DNA of 64,000 nucleotides. Source: Euphorbia lathyris (Eukaryota > Streptophyta > Magnoliopsida > Malpighiales > Euphorbiaceae). Location: the NCBI RefSeq assembly GCF_963576675.1, contig NC_088915.1:81477501-81541500 (forward strand). The letters are read 5' to 3'. This document shows, one piece after another, positions 56,288 through 64,000 of the stretch. A program made the position numbers and the translations under genes. The notes beneath the pieces are model-generated. The model saw only the letters and a program-made list of their open reading frames with translations. It was not told the DNA's origin and did not search any database. Within the stretch, counting starts at the first letter, position 1, and the number at the start of each line of letters is the position of its first letter.

Positions 56288-57784
56288 ATGCCGGGGGACT
56301 TAAGTCTTTTACTTTCGGGACAAACTATGGAAGGTGTTTCATCCCCAGGCACTCGGGTTACTCAGGGCCAGCATGCCCAAGGTTATCAAAAGGATGGGGG
56401 AGCTCCCTCCTGGAGGGATAAGTTGTTAGGGGTGGTGGAGGAGGAACCCATGATGGAGGAGGATACTTTTGAGAACGATGATGGGGATTTTCTCTCCGAT
56501 TCCGATTCTGAGGATGGTCAGCCTGAGAACCCTTTGTGTCCTAGGATCCGTCTTTCCTCAGAAGATAAGCGGGTCATGAGATCCAAGTGGAAATTGGCAT
56601 TAATTGTCACTGTTTTGGGGAAAAGAATTAGTTTCAACTACTTTGCCCAGAGGATTCAGGCTCAATGGGCTAAGAAAGGGAAGGTTACCATCACTGACCT
56701 TGATAATGACTATTATGTCATTAGATTCACAAGGGCTGAGGATTACAATGCGGTGGTCAATGGTGGACCGTATATTATCTCCAATCATGTTTTGGCTCTG
56801 AGACCTTGGGTCCCAAATTTTGACCCCCATGACTGCTCTGTTAACAGAATCCTTACTTGGGTTAGGTTCCCAGGCATTCCTCTTGAATACTATAGTGATA
56901 GATTCCTGAACAAGATTGGTAGCCTGGTTGGTAAGGTCCACCATGTCGATAAGACTACCATTGGGGCAGTAAGAGGCAAGTTTGCCAGGGTCTGTATTGA
57001 TATTGATCTTGCTAAGCCTCTTCTTTCTCAATTCTGTATTCGGAATAAGGTTTTTCATATTGAATATGAAGGTATACATAATATCTGTTTTGAATGTGGT
57101 ATGTTTGGCCATACATTTGAGGGATGTACTAAGAAGAGGAAGGAGGCGGAGGAGTTAATGCAACCTATCATAGGTGGAGCTGAGAAAAGTCAAGGGGAAG
57201 AAAGGAGTTTTGGGCCATGGATGCTGGCCAAGAGGTCAGTGAGAAGGAAGCCAAGTGCTAATGTTAGTTCTATTCATCCGCCAGATATTAGTCGGAAGAT
57301 GACTACGCTCCAGATTGCCCCTGAGATCAAGGTCAGACCCCCGGATATCAAGAAGAGGAGTGAGGCTGGTGTGGTCTCAGCTTCTGGCTCGGGGTCTAGG
57401 TTCGGTGTCTTGTCCCTGGAGGAAGGTCGGGAATCGGACCCTTCCAATGAACAGATTGATTTGAGCATGCCTGGTCTGGAATCGGTCGAGCCTATTTCTA
57501 GTCGGGGTAAATCTATTAATCCCCTCTTTGTCTCTGATGCTAAGGATAAAGGGAGCTTCCAGTCTCACCTTTCTACAGGGGAAGGGTCGAGTAGTAAGGC
57601 TGTTTCTCTGAATCCTCCTGTGGATGCTCCTATTGGAAAAGCTATAGGAGTGAGTAAGATGAACATGAAGAAACTTAAAGTGAAACCTAAGAAGAACCTT
57701 AATGGGTTAGACTCTTGGGCTAAAAGGGGACCTTCTGGGACTTCCTCTAGGCTCTCAGGAGCCCCGAATAAATACCTGATCTAG
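56288..57784 (+). CDS. LINE ORF1 protein (DUF4283 domain and CCHC knuckle)
   Basis: 498 codons from the first ATG of the frame; the frame is open upstream to 56129 but without an ATG. It has an acidic stretch (MMEEDTFENDDGDFLSDSDSE), then a DUF4283-type RNA-binding-like domain (about residues 95-250: WKLALIVTVLGKRISFNYFA, LTWVRFPGIPLEYYSDRFL). A CCHC zinc knuckle follows (CFECGMFGHTFEGC, at about residue 265), then a basic, Ser/Pro-rich tail. ORF1 proteins of plant L1 elements bind LINE RNA to form the ribonucleoprotein used for target-primed insertion. It ends 33 bases before ORF2. No stop within this part. Confidence 0.85.
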   Translation: MPGDLSLLLSGQTMEGVSSPGTRVTQGQHAQGYQKDGGAPSWRDKLLGVVEEEPMMEEDTFENDDGDFLSDSDSEDGQPENPLCPRIRLSSEDKRVMRSKWKLALIVTVLGKRISFNYFAQRIQAQWAKKGKVTITDLDNDYYVIRFTRAEDYNAVVNGGPYIISNHVLALRPWVPNFDPHDCSVNRILTWVRFPGIPLEYYSDRFLNKIGSLVGKVHHVDKTTIGAVRGKFARVCIDIDLAKPLLSQFCIRNKVFHIEYEGIHNICFECGMFGHTFEGCTKKRKEAEELMQPIIGGAEKSQGEERSFGPWMLAKRSVRRKPSANVSSIHPPDISRKMTTLQIAPEIKVRPPDIKKRSEAGVVSASGSGSRFGVLSLEEGRESDPSNEQIDLSMPGLESVEPISSRGKSINPLFVSDAKDKGSFQSHLSTGEGSSSKAVSLNPPVDAPIGKAIGVSKMNMKKLKVKPKKNLNGLDSWAKRGPSGTSSRLSGAPNKYLI

Positions 57785-57817
57785 GGTTTGGGCTTGTGTT
57801 AGTAGTCTTCCTTTCTG

Positions 57818-60800
57818 ATGGATTTCTTTGTTTGGAATGTTAGAGGTGCGGCGAGCAAGGCAACCCGCATTCATGTTAATGATCTTATTAAACAGTTTAA
57901 CCCCTCCTGTTTTGTTCTTCTAGAGACCAAGGTCAATGGAGCCAAAGCAGACGAGGTGGTTAGAAAGTTTAAGAATTGGAATTGTGTCAGATCGGAGGCT
58001 ACTGGCCGGGCTGGGGGGATTTGGCTCTTTTGGAAGCCATGTCTTGTTAATATTGATATTGTTAGTATGGACTGTCAGTTCATTCATAGTAAGGTGTGCT
58101 ACCCTGGTAATAAACCTTTCTTTGTTACCTTTGTTTATGCCGATCCTGTTCTTTCTAATCGTACAAGGTTGTGGGAGATCCTTCATTCTATTAGCTCTAA
58201 CATGGTGGAGGCTTGGTTGGTGGTCGGGGATTTTAATGATATTGCCCTTTTAAGTGATCAGAGAGGAGGGGGTAATCATTATGTGAACCGGTGCCTTAAC
58301 CACAAGCGTAGTATGGATCTGTGTGGGCTTTCAGACCTGGGTGCTGCTGGCCACAAATTTACCTGGAAAAGAAATAGCTTGTTTGTGAGGTTGGATAAGG
58401 TGTATGCTAATATTGCGGCTATCTGTAGGTTTCCTGAGGTCAAGGTGCTGAATCTCCCCTTCCGTCACTCTGACCATTGCCCTATCCTCATTAATTTGGT
58501 CAAAAGTAACCGGCTGAAAGGTAACAGACCCTTTAGATATCTTGTGGCTTGGGATTCTCATCCCGACTTTAGGAATTTCGTGAAAACCAATTGGCATCCC
58601 CACTCTGATGTTCTCCTCGCTGCTGAGGAATTCAGAAGGAAGGTGGTTGTTTGGAATAAAGACATCTTTGGCCATATTATCAGGAGGAAGAATAAACTCT
58701 TGAGGAGGATGGAAGGCGTTCAGCGTTGCTTGGAGGCTCGTTTCGACCATAGCTTAAATGGTCACCTTAGAGCTCTCCAGAACGAGTTGGAAGCTGTGCT
58801 TAGACAGGAAGAGCTTCTTTGGTTCCAGAAGTCTAGGAAGGCCTGGATTCAAGATGGGGATCGGAATACCAGGTTTTTTCATCTCTCTACGATCATTAGG
58901 AGACAGAGGAATAGGATTGATGCTATCAAGGACGCTAGTGGCGAGTGGATTTTTGAGGAGGAAGACATTCGTCGCTCAGCCCTTGATTTCTACAAGGACC
59001 TGTTTAAAGAGGAAGCTGTGGACTTGGAGAGTGCCCACTCTGGTATTTCCTTTCCTCGTTTGGGGGAGGAGGCTATTAAAGATGCTTTCCATCCTATTGA
59101 CCTTAAAGAGATTGATCTGGCCTTCTCTAGCATAGGGTCCACTAAGGCTCCTGGGATTGATGGTATCCCCGCTAGTTTCTATCATAAACACTGGGATACT
59201 GTTAAGGAGGGCATATACAGTTTTGTGTTAGGTGTTTTTGGTGGCTCTAACGATATCAGGTCGGTTAATAAAACCCTCATTGTCTTGATTCCTAAGGTTG
59301 TTAAGCCTTCCTCCTTCCTCCAGATGAGACCCATCAGTCTTTGTAATGTTTTGTATAAAGCTATTACTAAGATTGTGGCTAATAGAATCCGGAAGATCCT
59401 TCCGGATATAATTAGCCAGAACCAAGGGAGCTTTGTTCCTGGTAGACAATTGATGGATAACGTTGTTATTGCCCAGGAGGTTGTCCATTCTATGAAGATT
59501 AAAAAAGGTAAGAAAGGGATTGTGGCCCTCAAACTGGATCTGGAGAAAGCCTATGATAGATTGAACTGGAGCTTTCTTCTAGATAGTTTAGCCAAAGCTG
59601 GCATCCCGGAGAACTGGAGGATTTTGATTGAGAAGTGTATCTCCTCTCATGTTTTCCAGGTCATGATTAATGGGGACATGTCGGATGAGTTTTCTCCCTC
59701 CAGAGGAATTCGTCAAGGAGATCCTATGAGTCCCTTCCTCTTTGTTATTGCCATGGAAAGACTGTCTCACCTGATCCAAGAGGCGGTGTGCAAAGGGACT
59801 CTCCACCCTGTTTCTATCAATAGACATTGCCCCCCTATTACCCATTTACTCTTTGCTGATGACGTCATGCTTTTCGTTGAGGGTAATGAGGAGCAAATTA
59901 AAACAGTTATGGATATCCTTGATTGTTTTTGCGAGGCTTCTGGCCAGAAGGTTAACATCCAAAAGTCCCGTATGCTTTGTTCCAAAAATATGGACAATAG
60001 CTTGTGCAGAAGACTGAGTGAGCTCTCTGGCATACCTCTGACGAACTCTTTGGGGAAGTATCTTGGGGTTCCTCTTCACAGTGACAGGGTTTCCAAAGCC
60101 TCTTTCAAGGATATTTTGGACAAAACTAATGGTTTGTGTGCTAGCTGGAAAGCTAATTCTCTTTCCCTTGCAGGTCGCCTTACCTTGATCCAGTCAGTTA
60201 ACTGCGCTGCTCCGAACCACATCATGCAGGCCTGTAAGCTTCCTGAGCCTGTCCTTAGTGACCTGGATAAGATAAATCGGCGTTTCCTGTGGGGTGAGTC
60301 TGGAGATGGGAGAAAGGTTCACCTGGTCCCGTGGAAGGAAGCTTGCCAGCCTAAAAACAGGGGGGGTCTTGGTATTAGGCAGGCAAAGGACAATAATAAA
60401 GTCCTGTTAATGAAACTTCTTTGGAGAATGTGGCAATGCCCCTCCTCCCTTTGGGTCCGTCTCTTGTGCGGGAAGTATCGGAAAGATAGAATCTTTGGTG
60501 GCCCGAAGGAGAGGGTTGTTAGCTGTTCCTTCCTCTGGAAAGGGCTCAGTGCCGTGTTTGCTGAATTCTGTACGGGGATTGGCCTGGAGGTGGGTAATGG
60601 TAGATCTATTAGCTTCTGGTATGACACCTGGATTGGTGATAAACCGTTGATTGATGTGTGTAATGCCCCTCCGTCGGCTGATCTCCTTTCCTGGAAAATT
60701 GCTGATGTGGTGGACTCGGGGGGAGACTGGATCTGGTCAAAGTTCGACTCTTTCTTTAGTCTGGAGACCCTTCTTAACATTAGAGGAGTGAAGATTAGCA

Positions 60801-61918
60801 ATCAAGAGGAGGATAAGGATAGACATTGCTGGGCCTTGACGAATAATGGTAGTTATTCTTGTAAATCGGCCTATGAAGCTTTTACCCCTAATAGGGCTGA
60901 TCCTCCCTTGGAGATTTGGAAGTCCATATGGTCCCTCAAGATCCCTTACCGTATCAGGAGCTTCCTTTGGCTGGGTATCAAAGACAGGCTCCTTACGAAT
61001 GCGGATAGGCACAGAAGGCACTTGACTGAGTCTAGTGCCTGTAGTAGATGCAGAGGCAATGTGGAAACCTTGTGCCATGCCTTGAGGGATTGCCCAAATA
61101 GTAAGAAGATCTGGGAAGGGATCCTCCCTCATCACATCCTCCCTTCCTTCATGGCCTTTTCTGAAAGGGACTGGTTCTCTCAAGGAGCCAAGGGGAACTT
61201 GCTGGCCAACATGGAGCACGGTGCCATCCTCTTTGCTATTACTTGTCACCAAATTTGGAAGTGGAGGAATGAAGAATTATTTGCGGGTAAGGCTGTCCTT
61301 ATTCCTGATTTACTGTTTTTCTTCTCAAAGAAGCTCTTTGTTATTACTCAAAGCTTTGAAAGAGATTCCCTTGTTCGCCCCTCCCCGGATAAAGAGATCC
61401 TGCTAGTTGGCTGGAGTAAGCCTAGAGAAGGGTTTGCTAAGTTGAATACTGATGGCTCCTGTCTTAGCAATGGCAGAATTGCTGCTGGAGGAGTTCTTCG
61501 GGATGCTGGTGGCAATTGGATGGCGGGGTTTACCCATAACTTGGGGACGGGCTCCTCCTTTTCTGCGGAGCTCTGGGGTATCTTGTCAGGTATTAAACTC
61601 GCCATTCGCATGGGTGTTAAAAAGCTCTCGGTGGAATCTGATAATCTGGAGGCTATTAACAGGATTTCAGATAGCCAGGCTGTTTGTCTGAAGAGCCAGA
61701 ATCTCATCAAAGCTATTTTGAGGCTTCATCCTGCCTTTGAGTATCTTAATTTCTCCCATATTTTTAGGGAGCAAAACCGCGTGGCGGATCGCTTAGCAGC
61801 TGCTGGGCATGGGAGAATGTTAGGTGTTTCTACCCTCTCTGTTCCTCCTTCTTTTCTTTTGCCTTCTCTCCTAGAGGATAGGATTGGGGTCAGCCTTCCT
61901 AGACTGATCCCGGTGTAG
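57818..61918 (+). CDS. LINE ORF2 protein: APE-type endonuclease, reverse transcriptase, zf-RVT, RNase H
   Basis: 1366 codons without interruption. Endonuclease at residues about 1-227 (WNVRGA, LLETKV, VVGDFNDI, RLDKVYAN, HSDHCPIL). Reverse transcriptase about 440-720 (KAPGIDGIPASFY, KLDLEKAYDRLNW, GIRQGDPMSPFLF, LLFADDVMLF with the catalytic Asp pair near 679-681). Zinc-finger zf-RVT about 1033-1110 (CSRCRGNVETLCHALRDC). Plant-type RNase H about 1205-1340 (NTDGSC, SAELWG, VESDNLEA). Endonuclease nicks the target and RT copies the LINE RNA there. All catalytic motifs look intact. The start ATG follows the ORF1 stop by 33 bases, so reinitiation or an internal entry is needed. Confidence 0.95.
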   Translation: MDFFVWNVRGAASKATRIHVNDLIKQFNPSCFVLLETKVNGAKADEVVRKFKNWNCVRSEATGRAGGIWLFWKPCLVNIDIVSMDCQFIHSKVCYPGNKPFFVTFVYADPVLSNRTRLWEILHSISSNMVEAWLVVGDFNDIALLSDQRGGGNHYVNRCLNHKRSMDLCGLSDLGAAGHKFTWKRNSLFVRLDKVYANIAAICRFPEVKVLNLPFRHSDHCPILINLVKSNRLKGNRPFRYLVAWDSHPDFRNFVKTNWHPHSDVLLAAEEFRRKVVVWNKDIFGHIIRRKNKLLRRMEGVQRCLEARFDHSLNGHLRALQNELEAVLRQEELLWFQKSRKAWIQDGDRNTRFFHLSTIIRRQRNRIDAIKDASGEWIFEEEDIRRSALDFYKDLFKEEAVDLESAHSGISFPRLGEEAIKDAFHPIDLKEIDLAFSSIGSTKAPGIDGIPASFYHKHWDTVKEGIYSFVLGVFGGSNDIRSVNKTLIVLIPKVVKPSSFLQMRPISLCNVLYKAITKIVANRIRKILPDIISQNQGSFVPGRQLMDNVVIAQEVVHSMKIKKGKKGIVALKLDLEKAYDRLNWSFLLDSLAKAGIPENWRILIEKCISSHVFQVMINGDMSDEFSPSRGIRQGDPMSPFLFVIAMERLSHLIQEAVCKGTLHPVSINRHCPPITHLLFADDVMLFVEGNEEQIKTVMDILDCFCEASGQKVNIQKSRMLCSKNMDNSLCRRLSELSGIPLTNSLGKYLGVPLHSDRVSKASFKDILDKTNGLCASWKANSLSLAGRLTLIQSVNCAAPNHIMQACKLPEPVLSDLDKINRRFLWGESGDGRKVHLVPWKEACQPKNRGGLGIRQAKDNNKVLLMKLLWRMWQCPSSLWVRLLCGKYRKDRIFGGPKERVVSCSFLWKGLSAVFAEFCTGIGLEVGNGRSISFWYDTWIGDKPLIDVCNAPPSADLLSWKIADVVDSGGDWIWSKFDSFFSLETLLNIRGVKISNQEEDKDRHCWALTNNGSYSCKSAYEAFTPNRADPPLEIWKSIWSLKIPYRIRSFLWLGIKDRLLTNADRHRRHLTESSACSRCRGNVETLCHALRDCPNSKKIWEGILPHHILPSFMAFSERDWFSQGAKGNLLANMEHGAILFAITCHQIWKWRNEELFAGKAVLIPDLLFFFSKKLFVITQSFERDSLVRPSPDKEILLVGWSKPREGFAKLNTDGSCLSNGRIAAGGVLRDAGGNWMAGFTHNLGTGSSFSAELWGILSGIKLAIRMGVKKLSVESDNLEAINRISDSQAVCLKSQNLIKAILRLHPAFEYLNFSHIFREQNRVADRLAAAGHGRMLGVSTLSVPPSFLLPSLLEDRIGVSLPRLIPV

Positions 61919-61983
61919 GTTTTTTGTTGGTTTTGTTTTTTTTCCTTTCCTTTCTTACCCAAAAAAAAAACAAAGTTTAATTA

Positions 61984-62125
61984 ATATTTTTTTTTGAAGA
62001 AGTTTAATTAGTATTAAATTTTAAATATATACAAATAAATTTTAAAAATCTAATAAATTAATATTGAAGTTGAATTATAAAATACATATCCTATTAGCAT
62101 ATTTACATGTTAGTTATTAATAAAA
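61984..62125. other. hAT-like element interior right of the LINE
   Basis: AT-rich, non-coding; repeats gaagtttaattagtatt. Nothing else recognised. Confidence 0.4.
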
Positions 62126-62673
62126 GGGTAATTAATTTATTAGTCCATATATTTTGACAAAACACACTGTTTAGTCCCTGTATTTTCAAAAACACATGGT
62201 AAGGTCCCTAACCTTTTTCTCAGTGAACTGTTTAGTCCTTCTGTCTGTTTGTTAGATTTTTTAACGTTTATGACTTCGGAAATGACTAAATTATCCTTTA
62301 CTATTTACCCTCAAACTTTAGAAGAGGAAATCCAATTTAGAAAAAGAAGTCGTTTGTATGGAGAACAAGAAAAAGAACAGACCCAATGCTTACGAATTTG
62401 AACGATTAAGAAGAAAATCAAGAAGAAGAACACACAAAGTTGATTTCAGATGCATTAGAGTTTAAAAAAGGAAAAGAATAACACAAATCCAAATCGACTA
62501 ACAAAATTTTCATGAGAGTCTAACGGCAGGGACGAAACAGTTCACTGAGAAAAACATTAGGGACTAAACAGTTCATCGAGAAAAATGTTAGAGACTTTAT
62601 CATGTGTTTTTGAAAATACAAGAACTAAACAGTGTGTTTTATCAAAATATAGGGACTAATAAATTAATTACCC
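62126..62673. mobile_element. 548-bp Mutator-type MITE
   Basis: The ends GGGTAATTAATTTATTAG and CTAATAAATTAATTACCC are inverted repeats flanked by perfect 9-base duplications ttaataaaa (62117-62125 and 62674-62682). It is a second member of the family at 43919-45750. No coding capacity. Confidence 0.93.
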
Positions 62674-62938
62674 TTAATAAAAATAATCAATATTATTTTT
62701 AAAAGTATATTTTTTAATTTTTATATTTATTTATTATGATATTAAATAAATATTATTAGTATAACTTTTATGAATATAGTTATATTATACTATGTTATAA
62801 GATTAAATATGAATAGAATTATAATTTTCATATAATTTTTTAATATCGGTTAAACCTTGGTTGGACCCCGGTTAAACCTCAAACCTTTAACCCCTTGTCT
62901 TTTTCGATTCTTTGACTGGTCCGATTTTGACAACCATG

Positions 62939-64000
62939 GGATATTCAGGATATTCATTTTTTTTGTGTGATTTCTAATTTACAATTTTATTTGGGGATTA
63001 TTAATATGTCGTTTTTGCTTAGAAATTCTAATTAATTTAGGGTTTGTTTAGAATTTCTAGTTTAGGGTATAATTTGGATATTTCTAGTTTAGTTTAGGAA
63101 CAAGATGTATAAATTTGTGGAAATGGATATACAATTAGTGTAGAATAACGAACAAAATATGTGTGTTGTATAATGATGTCTAAAATTGACCTAACTCGTC
63201 AATGTTAGGGGTAAAACTGCACCATTTTAGACATTAAGGGTAAATTGTTCCTGGATGTAAACGTTAGGTTATTTTTGCACCATATAATTTTTTATAAATA
63301 TGTTGAAGTAACATTTATTTATTTTTTTGTCCATAGTATAGCCCCTCCGACCTTTAAGTCCTGGCTCCGTCACTGCGTGGCATACACATGGAACATCTCA
63401 AGACAAAAGAGGAAATATTGAAATTTAACGTAAAATTCAATAATTTTACTATACGAATTCATCTGCTTGAAACTGTCACGTGACTGGGAAAAACTGTATC
63501 TTTTATTTTTTTAGACTATCACGTGGCATACAAGCGGTTTCTACGTCCATATAACTGTCATGTTATATATAAAAGTAAATTTTTTCTAACTTCACGTCAT
63601 TATTCTAGTGTTTTGTTTATCTGAATTGGTTGGAATAACATTATTGAAGTATAAATAAATTTTAATGACTATATTGAAATAAAATAAAGTTCAATGACGA
63701 TTTTGAAACTGCTCCAAACTTTAGTCAACATTATTACAATTTACCTGCTATTTATGATCAAAAGTTTTCAAATTCATCACCATCACCCTCCCCATCTCTG
63801 ACATCATGAAATTCTTTTTCAAGAATTTGATCATCTTTATCCATATAATACTCATTTACAAAGTTGTCATTTTCTTCCCTTTTTTTTTTTTTGTTGTTTA
63901 TTATGGACACTAGATGTATCTAATTTAAAAAAAAAAACCTAATATTACTAGATCTTTGAATTTGTCTAAAATAGTAGATTGATTTCTTGAACTGTACAAG
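62939..64000. repeat. Collinear segment copy 2, last part; empty sites
   Basis: 63370-63460 matches 9885-9993, 63456-63580 matches 19432-19560, 63590-63900 matches 34840-35062 and 63900-63930 matches 35565-35595. The junctions at about 63575-63590 and 63893-63904 are uninterrupted versions of two insertion sites. 62960-63365 has no counterpart in copy 1 and holds unassigned AT-rich text ending tggctccgtcactgcg. No gene. Confidence 0.7.

Larger units (their letters stand above)
55298..61969 (+). mobile_element. Full-length L1-type LINE, 6.7 kb
   Basis: Perfect 14-base duplications acaaagtttaatta flank it (55284-55297 and 61970-61983), and it ends in an A tract at about 61961-61970. Layout: a pyrimidine-rich 5' UTR with repeats (55298-55745), an ORF1 region (55746-57784), a 33-base spacer, ORF2 (57818-61918) and a short 3' UTR. 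Its coding part is visibly more GC-rich than the surroundings. Intact ORF2 and perfect flanks suggest a recent insertion. Confidence 0.95.
54865..62938. mobile_element. hAT-like non-autonomous element carrying a full-length LINE
   Basis: The ends CAAGGTTATCAAACCCGG and TTTTGACAACCATG are imperfect inverted repeats, with tggcccagccagttca-type text inside the left end and ggttaaacc text inside the right. The flanks agatattc (54857-54864) and ggatattc (62939-62946) agree at seven of eight bases. The matching site in copy 1 (ggatattc at 8902-8909) is uninterrupted. Passengers are the LINE at 55298-61969 and the MITE at 62126-62673. Confidence 0.72.

Noticed and set aside
55893..56352. Minus-strand Pro/Ala/Arg-rich frames
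   Set aside because: Shadows of the GC-rich ORF1 leader repeat of the plus-strand LINE.
58331..61252. Minus-strand frames across LINE ORF2
   Set aside because: Shadows; ORF2 has all expected motifs on the plus strand.

Overview
The window is nuclear DNA from a flowering plant, most likely a eudicot. The evidence is an AT-rich background, plant-type spliced genes, a plant LpxD gene, a TTG1 (WD40) fragment, a nodulin-like transporter fragment and an acetolactate synthase fragment. The mobile-element set is also plant-specific: a Tat-lineage Ty3/gypsy element, L1 LINEs with an RNase H domain, CACTA, PIF/Harbinger, hAT-like and Mutator-like elements. I cannot name the species. Almost all of the sequence is transposable elements nested in one another, and the only recognisable host gene still in place is a 3'-incomplete LpxD.

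Region by region. 1-7.1 kb: a Tourist/Harbinger-type MITE (975-7064) filled by a 5'-truncated L1 LINE, which itself holds a solo LTR, and by a hAT-type element. 7.1-10.3 kb: old host-like sequence with one small MITE. 10.3-17.9 kb: a CACTA element with a broken, spliced Transposase_24-like gene. 18.3-18.9 kb: a hAT MITE. 19.6-34.8 kb: a fold-back MITE split by a 14.6-kb Tat LTR retrotransposon (19869-34450, TSD aatac). This retroelement carries gag-pol on the minus strand, an opposite-strand spliced gene, a captured acetolactate synthase fragment and a complete PIF/Harbinger transposon. 35.1-35.6 kb: another MITE. 37.6-40.8 kb: LpxD. 42.4-43.2 kb: a TTG1 fragment between inverted repeats. 43.9-45.8 kb: a MITE holding a Pack-MULE with a nodulin-like transporter fragment. 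45.8-51.2 kb: more MITEs, an RTE LINE tail and a non-autonomous MULE with arrays of GCGAA motifs. 51.3-54.2 kb: a 5'-truncated LINE. 54.9-62.9 kb: a hAT-like element containing a full-length L1 LINE with an intact 1366-residue ORF2.

Three observations tie the window together. First, two collinear copies of a roughly 3.4-kb segment can be traced, one scattered from about 0.7 to 35.6 kb and the other from about 43.6 to 63.9 kb. Each copy supplies the empty site for insertions in the other, so many element borders and target-site duplications can be read directly. Second, host gene fragments have been captured by three separate elements: ALS by an LTR retrotransposon, a nodulin-like MFS gene by a Pack-MULE, and TTG1 by an inverted-repeat element. 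Third, the Tat element looks like a two-gene, two-strand unit. The genomic RNA runs leftward, while an opposing spliced gene seems to have its own TATA-like promoter and a long 5' intron; the ALS fragment and the Harbinger insertion both lie in that intron.
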